In this document: positions 8,214 to 16,665 of the stretch, one piece after another | Numbering within the stretch: the first letter of the stretch is position 1 | Layout of the letters: every line of letters starts with the position of its first letter | DNA from: Hyphomicrobiales bacterium | GTDB lineage: Bacteria; Pseudomonadota; Alphaproteobacteria; Rhizobiales; Rhizobiaceae | Direction of reading: 5' to 3' | NCBI GenBank assembly: GCA_900468065.1 | Contig: UBTA01000098.1 | Location: 1-32,748 of the forward strand | DNA: 32,748 nt | Notes under the pieces: model-generated | What the model was told of the DNA's origin: nothing | What the model saw: only the letters and a program-made list of their open reading frames with translations | Databases searched by the model: none | Program-made: the position numbers and the translations under genes

Positions 8214-9801
8214 GGATAGCCTCAATCGGTACGATCATTTCGAACAGCGCGCCGCCTTCAACGTGATTACCCGCGGTTAGGGAGCCACCCCGGGCTTCCA
8301 GCATACCGCGGCAGATGGCAAGGCCCATGCCAAGGCCGGTTTCCTTGGTAGTGCAGAACGGCTTGAACAGCTTTTCGAGAATTTCGGCCCTCAAACCGGG
8401 GCCGCTGTCACGAACGCTGACCCGCACGCCTTGGCGTTCTGCCAGGGTAATAGACACCGATATCCGGCGGAGTTCTTCCGGCGTCGCGGCCATAGCCTGA
8501 ATGGCATTGGTAATCAAATTAATCAGCACCTGCTGCAACTCGACGCGAACAGCACTGACGCTAATGATACCAGGAGCCTCGCTCGTTTCGAATGTAATCC
8601 TATTCCTGGATAGCTCGCTCTCCATCAGCGCTTGTGTTTCGCTGACGAGATCGGCCAGTGAAACCGCCTCGAGAACCGGTGCGCGCTCGCTCAACATCAA
8701 GCGGGTGCTCTGAATGATGTCACTAGCCCGCTGACTATCGCGCACGATGCGCTCGGCCGAGCGCGAAACAGCCGCCAGATCCGGTGGATCGCGATCGAGC
8801 CAGCGCAACAGGGTCTGTGCATTGACGACGAGGGCGCCGAGCGGCTGGTTGAGTTCATGAGCGAGCGATGCCGACAAGGCGCCGACAGTGGCGGCGCGTG
8901 AGGCCCGCGCAAGTTCGGCTTGAGCCTCGAACAACGCCTTTTGGGCCAGTTCGCGCTCGGTGATATCGAACATGCCGACGATGATGCGGTTGAAATCGGC
9001 GCCGTCCACTGGGAACCCCACCGTCAGCAAAACCAGCTTGGTGGTGCCATCACTGGTGATGATCGTGCCCTTGCCCTCGAAATAGCTTTGGTTATCGAAG
9101 ATCGCCACCATGAGATTGAGAAAGGTCTCGTCATCCTGCGCGATATGGCGTCGCATTGAGCCAGCATTCTTTGCACTGGCATTACCGAGAAGCTCCAGCG
9201 CCGCAGCATTGGCGGCGACTGTCGGTATGCGCGAAATGCAGTCGCCGATTAAGTTAGGATTGTCTCGCGCATAAGCACGTAAATCGATGACGCCCTGCGC
9301 CTTTAGGACCATCAACAACGCGCGCACCTCGGAATAATCACGCTCCCATAGGGCGACGCGGCTCTGCTCGAATATCGTCCGGTAGCGTTCCTCACTGCTT
9401 TGCAGGGCGACATTGAATTTTATCAGGTCTAAACGCGCCCGGTGGTTCCGTATAATCAGCGCACAGGTGATCAATATGGCAGCGACGGCGACCGCCAGGC
9501 GCAATGTTGCGGCCAGGTCGGCGTCTGTACCATGGGCCGCGGCATAGGAGAGTATCGACAGACCGACACAGACTACCGTTAGCAGCAGCGTTCCCTTTTC
9601 TGTCAGCGTTTCCGCCGACAGAAGCAACGTGATGACATAGAGCGTTGCGAGCGCGCTGTGAATGTCGGTGAATGTGTCGAGATAGAAGACTGTCGTTGCA
9701 AGAGTGACCGCGACCGAGAGAATACCGGTTTCGTAGCGTGCCGATAACCGTCGTTTCGGGTTCACAAGTACAAGCGATGGCATGCCGTTTCCCACCCGCA
9801 T
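8206..9801 (-). CDS. Membrane PAS sensor histidine kinase
   Basis: A 531-residue FixL-like kinase. Four hydrophobic segments (about 25-41, 48-62, 71-88, 100-117) anchor it with almost no periplasmic loops. A PAS-like sensor region covers about 135-292. HisKA carries the phospho-acceptor His315 in SASLAHELNQPLGAL, and the ATPase domain has NLITNAIQAM, DSGPGL and a GLGMGLAI glycine box. No heme-binding FixL signature is evident to me, so the signal is unknown; sensing within the membrane or by the PAS domain are both possible. The start is uncertain between the ATG at 9801 and the ATG at 9783, and neither has a strong ribosome site. It is the first gene of the redox-like operon. Confidence 0.9.
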   Translation of the reverse strand: MRVGNGMPSLVLVNPKRRLSARYETGILSVAVTLATTVFYLDTFTDIHSALATLYVITLLLSAETLTEKGTLLLTVVCVGLSILSYAAAHGTDADLAATLRLAVAVAAILITCALIIRNHRARLDLIKFNVALQSSEERYRTIFEQSRVALWERDYSEVRALLMVLKAQGVIDLRAYARDNPNLIGDCISRIPTVAANAAALELLGNASAKNAGSMRRHIAQDDETFLNLMVAIFDNQSYFEGKGTIITSDGTTKLVLLTVGFPVDGADFNRIIVGMFDITERELAQKALFEAQAELARASRAATVGALSASLAHELNQPLGALVVNAQTLLRWLDRDPPDLAAVSRSAERIVRDSQRASDIIQSTRLMLSERAPVLEAVSLADLVSETQALMESELSRNRITFETSEAPGIISVSAVRVELQQVLINLITNAIQAMAATPEELRRISVSITLAERQGVRVSVRDSGPGLRAEILEKLFKPFCTTKETGLGMGLAICRGMLEARGGSLTAGNHVEGGALFEMIVPIEAIHE

Positions 9802-9827
9802 ATCGATCTTGGCATCAAGCCATCCCG

Positions 9828-9848
9828 TTGGAAAAAACGCAATTCCAA
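9828..9848. promoter_or_regulatory. Inverted repeat upstream of the kinase operon
   Basis: TTGGAA (9828-9833) and TTCCAA (9843-9848) form a 6-bp dyad with a 9-nt A-rich spacer, 27 bp upstream of the kinase start. It is placed like an operator or autoregulatory site for the operon. It is short enough to arise by chance. Confidence 0.3.
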
Positions 9849-9887
9849 AATCCGCTATTCGCGTGTGAACTCAATCTGATAGGCGGT

Positions 9888-9923
9888 AATAAAGAAAAGC
9901 CATCCCAGAGCGGCTGGGATGGC
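9888..9923 (-). terminator. Strong leftward intrinsic terminator
   Basis: GCCATCCCA (9899-9907) and TGGGATGGC (9915-9923) form a perfect 9-bp stem with a 7-nt loop. Read leftward it is followed by TTTTCTTTATT; read rightward there is no U-run. No leftward protein gene ends here, because the flanking genes are divergent, so it must end a non-coding or leader transcript. Confidence 0.75.
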
Positions 9924-10048
9924 CTCGATTTGGATCGCGACATCCGCTGGTTCAGGGGGAGCGGACGCCTGTACGTCAGGGCCTGGTGCCCAGCATGTCT
10001 TCTTGGGAGGAGGCCGGAGGCATTCGATATCTAACCTCAGCCGGAGCG
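9888..10048 (-). ncRNA. Candidate trans-acting small RNA with anti-SD motif
   Basis: A leftward transcript of about 160 nt is suggested by a promoter-like CTTGGC (10082-10087) and TATAGT (10056-10061), spaced somewhat long, and by an intrinsic terminator at 9888-9923. Between them the RNA strand carries CCTCCTCCC (10005-10013), complementary to Shine-Dalgarno sequences. It also has a hairpin with arms CCGCT/AGCGG (9944-9964) whose loop contains CCCCC, and a small GGGC/GCCC hairpin (9979-9991). From memory, rhizobial alpha-r14 ('cuckoo') sRNAs share CCUCCUCCC motifs and a terminal hairpin. It could instead be a leader with an attenuator for the kinase operon, since it lies upstream on the same strand. 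Confidence 0.45.
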
Positions 10049-10159
10049 CTGCGAAACTATACCAAAGTGTGGGTTCGACTAGCCAAGCATTGGATATTGC
10101 GTGCGCAGACCCCGGTCTAAAAAGTCTCCAGCAACCCGCTCAACCCAATGGAGACCATC

Positions 10160-10678
10160 ATGGACCGCACACTCGCTGAAAAACACCGCAAGTCACCGCT
10201 TGCAACACCGACAACGCTTGGCACAAACGCGACCGCCGATATATCCGGCGCACTGACGGCCCTTCTGGCCGATGTCTTCGCCCTCTACCTCAAGACCAAA
10301 AATTTCCATTGGCACATGAGCGGGCCGCACTTCCGCGACTATCACCTGATGCTCGACGAGCAGGGCGAGCAGATTTTTGCGATGACGGACGATATCGCCG
10401 AGCGGGCTCGTAAGATCGGCGGCACGACGATCCGTTCGATCGGTCATATCTCCAAGGTGCAGCGCCTGCTCGACAACGATGCTGATTTCGTGACTCCAGC
10501 CGACATGCTGGCTGAACTTCGCGAAAACAATCTCACACTAGTGTCGTTGATGAAGGAAACCCACAATCTCTGTGACGAGCACGGCGATATCGCTACTGCC
10601 AGCCTGATCGAAAACTGGGTGGACGAGGCCGAGCGCCGGGCCTGGTTCCTGTTCGAAAGCACCCGGGGCGCCGAGTAA
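10160..10678 (+). CDS. dps: Dps ferritin-like DNA-protection protein
   Basis: A 172-residue Dps family protein. Dps forms dodecamers that oxidise and store iron with H2O2 and can coat DNA under starvation or oxidative stress. The inter-subunit ferroxidase ligands are visible as His50 (in NFHWHMSG), His62 and Asp66 (YHLMLDEQ), and Asp77 and Glu81. The N-terminal tail is polar with Lys/Arg/Thr, as in DNA-binding members. The ATG at 10160 is chosen because GGAG lies 6 nt upstream; an ATG 12 nt earlier is in frame. It stands alone, divergent from the candidate sRNA. Proximity to the peroxidase-type hydrolase suggests an oxidative-stress context, by inference only. Confidence 0.93.
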   Translation: MDRTLAEKHRKSPLATPTTLGTNATADISGALTALLADVFALYLKTKNFHWHMSGPHFRDYHLMLDEQGEQIFAMTDDIAERARKIGGTTIRSIGHISKVQRLLDNDADFVTPADMLAELRENNLTLVSLMKETHNLCDEHGDIATASLIENWVDEAERRAWFLFESTRGAE

Positions 10679-10804
10679 GCATATCGGCCCGCCAACGGCC
10701 ATACCGGTTGGTACGGATTTGGCCGGCTCGAGACCCGGAGACATCTCATGACCAGCGAATTTTCCCTTCCCGTCGGTAGGTTCTGCTAACCGGCACCACG
10801 TTCC

Positions 10805-10830
10805 TCCGGCTTTGGGCATTCCGGCTTTGG
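10805..10830. repeat. Two direct copies of an 11-bp word before the hydrolase
   Basis: TCCGGCTTTGG occurs at 10805-10815 and 10820-10830, a 15-bp period, 45 bp upstream of the hydrolase start. It could be paired regulator half-sites or a small slippage duplication. Confidence 0.35.
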
Positions 10831-10874
10831 CTTCTGAAAAGAAATTTTCCCCTCATCAGCAAGGACTTGAACCG

Positions 10875-11717
10875 ATGGTTTATAGTTACGTGACCACAAA
10901 GGACGGCGTTGAAATCTTCTACAAGGACTGGGGTCCGAATGACGCCCAACCGATCATGTTCCACCATGGCTGGCCATTGTCCTCCGACGACTGGGATGCC
11001 CAGATGCTGTTTTTCGTCAGCAAGGGCTACCGCGTCGTTGCACATGATCGCCGCGGCCATGGCCGATCGTCACAGGTGAGCGACGGCCATGACATGGATC
11101 ATTACGCCGCCGATGCCTCCGCCGTGGCTGAGCACCTCGACCTGCGCAACGCGGTCCATATCGGCCATTCGACGGGCGGCGGCGAAGTGGCTCGCTACGT
11201 CGCCAAATATGGTCAGCCGCAGGGACGTGTCGTCAAGGCCATTCTCGTCAGTGCCGTTCCGCCGCTGATGGTCAAGACCGCAGGCAATCCTGATGGCACG
11301 CCGATCGAAGTCTTCGATGGTTTCCGTAACGCTCTCACCGACAATCGCTCACAGTTCTTCCTCGACGTTGCCTCTGGCCCATTCTACGGATTCAACCGCG
11401 AAGGCGCGAAGGTCTCTCAAGGCGTAATCGACAATTGGTGGCGCCAGGGCATGATGGGCAGCGCCAAAGCTCACTATGATGGCATCACGGCCTTCTCGGA
11501 GACTGACCAGACCGAAGATCTCAAAGCGATAACCGTACCGATGCTGGTCATACAGGGCGATGACGATCAGATCGTTCCCTATAAGGACGCAGTGGAAGTC
11601 CAGGCCAAGCTGCTGAAGAACAGCATTCTCAAAATCTACAAGGGCTTCCCCCACGGGATGCTGACCACCCATGCCGACGTAATCAATCCGGACCTGTTGG
11701 CATTCATTAAGACTTAG
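10875..11717 (+). CDS. Alpha/beta hydrolase, non-heme chloroperoxidase/arylesterase type
   Basis: A 280-residue serine hydrolase of the cofactor-free haloperoxidase/perhydrolase group. The nucleophile is Ser99 in GHSTGGGE, the acid is an Asp in [12 protein letters not shown] (about 229-231) and the base is His260 in GFPHGM. The oxyanion loop reads [11 protein letters not shown]. Such enzymes hydrolyse esters or lactones and can form peracids with H2O2; the natural substrate is unknown. The ATG at 10875 starts the conserved domain and has AAGGA 9 nt upstream; the upstream in-frame extension is not conserved-looking. It probably forms its own unit downstream of dps. Confidence 0.9.
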   Translation: MVYSYVTTKDGVEIFYKDWGPNDAQPIMFHHGWPLSSDDWDAQMLFFVSKGYRVVAHDRRGHGRSSQVSDGHDMDHYAADASAVAEHLDLRNAVHIGHSTGGGEVARYVAKYGQPQGRVVKAILVSAVPPLMVKTAGNPDGTPIEVFDGFRNALTDNRSQFFLDVASGPFYGFNREGAKVSQGVIDNWWRQGMMGSAKAHYDGITAFSETDQTEDLKAITVPMLVIQGDDDQIVPYKDAVEVQAKLLKNSILKIYKGFPHGMLTTHADVINPDLLAFIKT

Positions 11718-12150
11718 TGGGCATTGGCTGCCAGTTACGAGCATGGTAGCTGATGATCAGGCCGCCATGCTCACTTATCTCTGCGGGGCCTTGGGTGGCA
11801 ACAACTCTGTTCGGGCACAAAGACACTGGTTCAAATCCGTTCAAGGCGATACGGAGTGCTCTGGGATAAAAGGCGACGGCACGGAGCCGACAGGCACCAT
11901 TGCGTTAGGAAGAGGAGAGGTGAAATGTCCAGGCCAATTATCAAGACGAAACGCTATCTCGTTGGCATCGACACAATAGTCTGAACTAGCGATCTCCCAA
12001 CGACGTCGGTTGCTGTCGTCCTCGAAGATTTCGAAGCGGGCCAGGCCCCGTTTTTGCAGGCCGTTCAGGACTGTGGCGAAACGGCTGGTGATATGGCTGC
12101 TCAATCCCTCAGCCTGCCACCCAGTTTTTCCATTTGACCCACCGCGGCCA
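11718..12150 (-). other. Mostly non-coding; possible decayed winged-helix frame
   Basis: No convincing complete gene. A leftward open frame (about 11841-12120) holds a stretch reading FATVLNGLQKRGLARFEIF and then RRRWEIAS, which resembles the recognition helix and wing of a small winged-helix regulator. It has no good start codon or ribosome site, and its upstream part lies opposite the DUF1127 gene. A GTTCAAATCC word at 11829-11838 resembles a tRNA T-loop, but no tRNA folds here. Confidence 0.25.
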
Positions 12151-12288
12151 ATGCGACAGGACGGTCTGTATTTCTCAGAGTGGCGAGTACGACACGGCGT
12201 GGATTCTATTCTTTCGCGCAAACTGCAGGACCTCGGCATCAATCGCGCCGACATCCACAGCGTTGCCCGCCAGGCGGTCGCTCGCTAA
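12151..12288 (+). CDS. Small DUF1127-domain protein
   Basis: A 45-residue frame whose second half (LSRKLQDLGINRADIHSVARQ) matches the DUF1127 signature, found in very small, basic, often multicopy alphaproteobacterial proteins; some members act in RNA turnover or phosphate and carbon regulation. An aromatic FSEWR segment precedes it, as in the family, but the linker is about four residues shorter than usual. No good ribosome site precedes the ATG, so it may be a degraded copy or use a different start. A strong terminator 31 bp downstream supports transcription of this strand. Confidence 0.55.
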   Translation: MRQDGLYFSEWRVRHGVDSILSRKLQDLGINRADIHSVARQAVAR

Positions 12289-12318
12289 GCGACTTTTTCC
12301 TGCCCATCCTGATTGACT

Positions 12319-12345
12319 ACGCCCGCTCATGACGCGGGCGTTTTT
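12319..12345 (+). terminator. Intrinsic terminator after the DUF1127 gene
   Basis: ACGCCCGC (12319-12326) and GCGGGCGT (12334-12341) form a perfect 8-bp GC-rich stem with a 7-nt loop, running into TTTTT. A textbook rightward Rho-independent terminator. Confidence 0.85.
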
Positions 12346-12639
12346 GGGTCTGGCCGCCGCGAAGCGCGGTGCTGGAGATTTCTCGCCTCAGAACGGGACC
12401 ATGCATTTTTCGCATGGCTGCACTGCAGCAAGGTCTATTTGATGTGCGGCGGTGTCCTAATTTTCATCGAAGCGATGCACCTCCTCCCGCAGAGCTTCGA
12501 TTTCAGACAGCCCACTCCTCCCACCAGGGCGCGTTTGTCGGAACAGGGCACTCCTCGTCCCAGCAGCTGTTCGGTCTTTTTCGAAAAGCCTGCCGCACCT
12601 CTTCCCGCGGCAGTCTTTTTGGTTTTGCGGACTGGCAGA
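12346..12639. other. Non-coding stretch downstream of dinB
   Basis: No gene supported. It contains a small dyad CATGC/GCATG (12400-12416). On the minus strand the dinB frame stays open for about 60 codons after the dinB stop and ends in SEIEALREEVHRFDEN; that tail looks protein-like but has no ATG/GTG start. Confidence 0.4.
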
Positions 12640-13731
12640 TTAGAGCCCGAGAGCCAGCTGCGGTTCTTGCCCGCTTTCTTTCGTGTTGAGCGATGAAAGG
12701 GTGATCCCCAAGAGCCGCACCGGACGTTTGAACGGAAACACCGAGTCGAGCAGGGTCTCTGCGATCCCCAGGATCATGTCGATGTCCGAAACGAATCCCG
12801 ACACCGTCTTGCTGCGGGTCGCCTGGCTGAAATCGGAATATTTAATTTTGACGGTGATCGTTTTCCCAGTGATGTCGTGCGCCTCGCAATAGCGCCAGAC
12901 TTTCTCGGCCAGGGGTCGCAGCTCGGCTTTCGCCAGATCGAGATCATCAATGTCGTCAGTAAATGTGTCTTCCGCGCCGACGGACTTGCGGATGCGATCA
13001 GGTCTGACCCGGCGTTCATCGATGCCGCGTGCGATGCCGTAGAAATATGGACCGGACTTTCCAAAATGCTGCTGAAGGAAAGCGAGAGACTTCGACTTGA
13101 GATCAAGCCCGGTCTCGATCCCATGCTGTTTCATTCGCTCGGCGGTGGCCGGCCCAACGCCATGGAATTTCTTGACGGGGAGGGCTTCGACAAAACCCGG
13201 GCCATTCTTCGGCGTGATGACAGCCTGTCCGTTCGGCTTGTTCAGATCGCTCGCCATCTTGGCCAGGAACTTATTGTAGGAAATGCCGGCCGACGCATTG
13301 AGGCCGGTGACCGCCTTGATTTTTGCGCGAATCTCGAGTGCAATTTCGGTGGCAATCTCCATGCCTTTCAAGTTCTCGGTAACATCGAGATAGGCTTCGT
13401 CCAGCGACAACGGCTCGATCAACGGCGTGTATTCGGCAAAGATCTCGCGGATCTGCTGCGAGACCTGACGGTAAACGTCGAAGCGCGGCGGCACAAAAAT
13501 CAAATCAGGGCATTTCCGCTGGGCGGTCACCGATGGCATGGCCGAATGCACGCCGAAGGCTCTTGCCTCGTAACTTGCGGCCGCCACGACGCCGCGGGCG
13601 GCCGATCCGCCGACGGCCAGCGGTCGCCCGCGAAGCTGCGGATTGTCGCGCTGCTCGACCGAGGCATAAAAGGCATCCATGTCGACATGGATGATTTTGC
13701 GCACAGATGCGCTATCATCTCTTCGGCTCAC
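12640..13731 (-). CDS. dinB: DNA polymerase IV (Y family)
   Basis: A 363-residue translesion polymerase. The catalytic acids are Asp in VDMDAFYASVEQ and Asp-Glu in PLSLDEAYLDV. The palm, thumb and little-finger regions are complete, and the C-terminus is QLALGL, a canonical beta-clamp-binding motif like that ending E. coli Pol IV. The start chosen is GTG at 13731, giving MSRRDDSASVRKIIHVDMDAF, typical of rhizobial DinB. A longer frame begins with GTG at 13806 and overlaps the SRAP stop, but its 25 extra residues look non-conserved; neither start has a clear ribosome site. It is the third gene of the leftward arm of the SOS island, so expression is probably under the shared LexA box. Confidence 0.93.
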   Translation of the reverse strand: MSRRDDSASVRKIIHVDMDAFYASVEQRDNPQLRGRPLAVGGSAARGVVAAASYEARAFGVHSAMPSVTAQRKCPDLIFVPPRFDVYRQVSQQIREIFAEYTPLIEPLSLDEAYLDVTENLKGMEIATEIALEIRAKIKAVTGLNASAGISYNKFLAKMASDLNKPNGQAVITPKNGPGFVEALPVKKFHGVGPATAERMKQHGIETGLDLKSKSLAFLQQHFGKSGPYFYGIARGIDERRVRPDRIRKSVGAEDTFTDDIDDLDLAKAELRPLAEKVWRYCEAHDITGKTITVKIKYSDFSQATRSKTVSGFVSDIDMILGIAETLLDSVFPFKRPVRLLGITLSSLNTKESGQEPQLALGL

Positions 13732-13802
13732 ACAGTGGTCCGGCCAAGTCGGCGCACCGCTTTTGGGCTCTTGGTCATGTTGGTAGTGATTGTGGCCGAT
13801 GA

Positions 13803-14480
13803 TCACAACAACAGGCCTTCATCGTCCAAGTTCGGCTTGGGCTGGGGCGGCACGATCACCAGCATATTCGCGGGAAGCGGGCGTTGCAGATGGCGGGCCT
13901 CATCCCAGGGCGCCGTCAGCCACGCATCCACTTCTTCCGGCGTGGTGAGAATTGCCGGCATGGCCTTCTGATGAATGGGAGAGACGATTTCGTTCGGCGA
14001 TGTCGTCAAAAAACCGAAGAGTTCATATTCCTGCTCGCCATCCCTGACTTTGCGCACGCCCTTCCATGGCGTCCAGAAGCCAGCAAAAAACATCAGCGGC
14101 CGATCTCCATTGCCGGCAAACCAGACGTTCGGCACCCGTCCGCCCTCAATCTTGTTGGCTGGATCCGGTTCCGCAAAGGAGGTGAACGGCACGACGCAGC
14201 GGCTGGTTGGGCCAAGCCAGCGGCGCCAGTGGGGGGAGGCCACATTGCGGATATTGGTGACGCCGGGGTCGTAATTCTTCACATAAGCCGGTGGCGACGG
14301 CATGCCCCAGGTGGCCCGCGCGATCTCCGGCTGACCGTCCTCTGCGACGCGGACAATCGGTGCCTGATAGCCCGGGTAAACGTCAAAGCTCGCTTCGTTC
14401 CAGCCGGCGCGATCCCTAAAGGCTTTCGTGAATTGGAGAACCGCGTCACGGGTGGTGGTCACGTTGTAAAGATTGCACAT
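13803..14480 (-). CDS. SOS response-associated peptidase (SRAP, YedK/HMCES type)
   Basis: A 225-residue SRAP domain protein. After Met removal, Cys2 (MCNLYN) becomes the N-terminal nucleophile that forms a stable thiazolidine crosslink with abasic sites in single-stranded DNA, shielding them from error-prone bypass. The supporting conserved residues are visible: Asn in NIRNVAS, Glu in TSFAEPD and His in SPIHQKAMPAIL. The ATG at 14480 is required to expose Cys2 and has GAGAGG just upstream; the longer frame would bury it. It lies 11 bp after the helicase stop and just before dinB, so abasic-site capture and translesion synthesis are co-expressed. Confidence 0.93.
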   Translation of the reverse strand: MCNLYNVTTTRDAVLQFTKAFRDRAGWNEASFDVYPGYQAPIVRVAEDGQPEIARATWGMPSPPAYVKNYDPGVTNIRNVASPHWRRWLGPTSRCVVPFTSFAEPDPANKIEGGRVPNVWFAGNGDRPLMFFAGFWTPWKGVRKVRDGEQEYELFGFLTTSPNEIVSPIHQKAMPAILTTPEEVDAWLTAPWDEARHLQRPLPANMLVIVPPQPKPNLDDEGLLL

Positions 14481-14491
14481 CGATCCTCTCC

Positions 14492-16558
14492 CTATTTCCA
14501 CATGCTCCGCATACGCGCGCCGACATCGATACGGATCTGCTGGGCGCTTCGCTCAGACGCAGCGACCGAAACCTTAGACCAGCTCGTCATCTCGAAGAAT
14601 TGCAGCAGCTTTGCCGGTATGAACCGGCTTCGTGCGGCATAAATGTGCCGGTCGCCCTGCACGTTCTGCCCATGGGTAAAAAACCGCTGGGGCGTGATCA
14701 GCGCCAAGCTGTCCCTGGCACGCGTCATAGCAACATAGAGCAGTCGGCGCTCTTCCTCGAGCTCCTGGCTTGTCCCGGCTCCAAGATCCGACGGTATGCA
14801 GCCATCGACCACATTGAGCATGAACACCGCGCGCCATTCCTGGCCTTTTGCCGAATGAATGGTCGACAGGATCAGATAGTCCTCGTCGAGTAGGGGCACG
14901 CCGGCCTGATCGCTGGTGGCATCAGGCGGATCAAGCGTCAGTTCGGTCAGGAAGCGCTCACGCGACGGATAACCGCTGGCGATCTGTTCGAGCTGCAGCA
15001 GGTCGGCCTTACGGGTGTCGGCATCCTCATGGATGCGGTCGAGATGCGGCTCGTACCAGACGCGTGCCTGCCCGATATCCGAAGGCCAACCATCTTGGTT
15101 CTTTCGCAAGCTCGCAAGCAGCTGAACGAAGGATGTCCAATCCTCACCAGTTTTGGCTGGGGGCGGGATTTCGGCAAGGGCAAGCAGTGGTTCGGGGTCT
15201 GCGGCGATTGTCTCGAGAATGTTGCCGGCCGTCTTTGGCCCGATCCCCGGCAGCATCTGCAAAAGCCGGAATCCGGCGACGCGGTCGCGCGGGTTCTGCG
15301 CAAACCGCAGCACGGCCAGCATGTCTTTGACATGGGCACTGTCGAGAAACTTCAGGCCGCCGAACTTGACGAAAGGAATGTTGCGGCGCGTGAGCTCGAC
15401 CTCGAGCGGACCGCTGTGACTGGACGTGCGAAACAGCACCGCCTGGTTCTTCAGCGTCATGCCGGTCTCGCGATTGGCGAGCACCTGGTCGACGATATAG
15501 TTCGCCTGTTCGGTCTCGTCCTTGACAGTCACGAGTTTCGGCCGCTCAAGCGATTGCCGGTCGGTCCACAGGTTTTTGGTGAAGCGCTCGCGGGCCAGAT
15601 CGATGACGCCATTGGCCGCGGCCAGGATCGGCTGCGTCGAGCGGTAATTGCGGTCAAGCGTGATGATGTTGGCAGCCGGGCTGAAGGAGGAGGGAAAATC
15701 GAGGATGTTGCGAACCGTCGCTGCGCGGAACGAATAGATCGACTGCGCGTCATCGCCGACCACGGTCAGCCCCCCGCCGCCGGGTTTGAGCGCCATCAGC
15801 ACCGACGCCTGCAGCGTGTTGGTATCCTGGTATTCATCGACCATCACATGGTCGAACCGATTGCCGATATCGACGGCAAGTTCGGGGTCGCTGACCATCT
15901 GGGCCCAATAGAGCAGAAGATCGTCGTAATCGAGCACGTTCTGGGCCTGTTTGGCCTCGACATAGGCGGCAAACAGCTGCTTCAGCTGTTCTTCCCAGCT
16001 CGCCACCCATGGATAGTGCTGGCGCAGGATCTCGTTCAATGGCGTTTGCGAATTGACTGCACGCGAATAGATCGACAGGCACGTGCCCTTGGTGGGAAAT
16101 CGGTTTTCGGTCCTGGAAAATCCGAGCTCGTGCCGGGCAAGGTTTATCAGGTCGGCACTGTCCTCGCGATCGTGGATGGTGAAGTCCAGATTCAACCCGA
16201 TCTGCTCCGCATACATCCGCAGCAACCGCGCGCCGATCCCGTGAAACGTTCCGGCCCAGGCCAGCGCATCGGTCAAAATCCCGGAATTGGTGCCGAGCAC
16301 CTGTTTGCAGATCCGCTCGACGCGGCGCGACATTTCTGACGCGGCCCGTCTCGAAAATGTCATCAGCAGAATTCGCCGTGGATCGGCGCCGTTAACGATC
16401 AGATGCGCGACCCGGTGCGCCAAGGTATTGGTCTTGCCCGATCCGGCACCGGCTATGATCAGCAGCGGCCCAGCCGTCTTTCCCTCCGCCAGTCCAACGC
16501 CGTGTTCCACAGCCTGCCGCTGCTGCGCGTTCAGTTTTTCCAGATAGGCAACCGTCAT
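14492..16558 (-). CDS. UvrD/PcrA-like superfamily 1A DNA helicase
   Basis: A 688-residue ATP-dependent 3'-5' helicase. Motif Ia/Walker A is AGAGSGKTNTLAHR, Walker B is VDEYQDTN, motif III is GDDAQSIYSFRAA, motif IV includes LDRNYRST, motif V is TIHSAKGQEWRAVF and motif VI is YVAMTRARDSL. The sequence starts with a Q-motif (LNAQQRQAV). The start is the ATG at 16558; the open frame extends further upstream but across the promoter region and opposite imuA, so that extension is spurious. It is shorter than chromosomal UvrD (about 720 or more) and is probably an accessory paralog. It is first in the leftward arm and close to the LexA box. Confidence 0.92.
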   Translation of the reverse strand: MTVAYLEKLNAQQRQAVEHGVGLAEGKTAGPLLIIAGAGSGKTNTLAHRVAHLIVNGADPRRILLMTFSRRAASEMSRRVERICKQVLGTNSGILTDALAWAGTFHGIGARLLRMYAEQIGLNLDFTIHDREDSADLINLARHELGFSRTENRFPTKGTCLSIYSRAVNSQTPLNEILRQHYPWVASWEEQLKQLFAAYVEAKQAQNVLDYDDLLLYWAQMVSDPELAVDIGNRFDHVMVDEYQDTNTLQASVLMALKPGGGGLTVVGDDAQSIYSFRAATVRNILDFPSSFSPAANIITLDRNYRSTQPILAAANGVIDLARERFTKNLWTDRQSLERPKLVTVKDETEQANYIVDQVLANRETGMTLKNQAVLFRTSSHSGPLEVELTRRNIPFVKFGGLKFLDSAHVKDMLAVLRFAQNPRDRVAGFRLLQMLPGIGPKTAGNILETIAADPEPLLALAEIPPPAKTGEDWTSFVQLLASLRKNQDGWPSDIGQARVWYEPHLDRIHEDADTRKADLLQLEQIASGYPSRERFLTELTLDPPDATSDQAGVPLLDEDYLILSTIHSAKGQEWRAVFMLNVVDGCIPSDLGAGTSQELEEERRLLYVAMTRARDSLALITPQRFFTHGQNVQGDRHIYAARSRFIPAKLLQFFEMTSWSKVSVAASERSAQQIRIDVGARMRSMWK

Positions 16559-16665
16559 TCCGTGATCCCCGATAAGTGCCTGTCTGTTCTGGCCATTTTG
16601 AGTTGGATGCCTGTCGGTTGTGGGCGTGGTTCGCCATCCCCCCTTAGCCACCGCCAGAATCAGCA

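Noticed and set aside
12877..13971. 364-codon plus-strand frame opposite dinB and SRAP
   Set aside because: It is a shadow of two well-supported minus-strand genes and has no domain signature.
15029..16339. 436-codon plus-strand frame opposite the helicase
   Set aside because: All helicase motifs lie on the minus strand; this frame arises from GC-rich codon structure.
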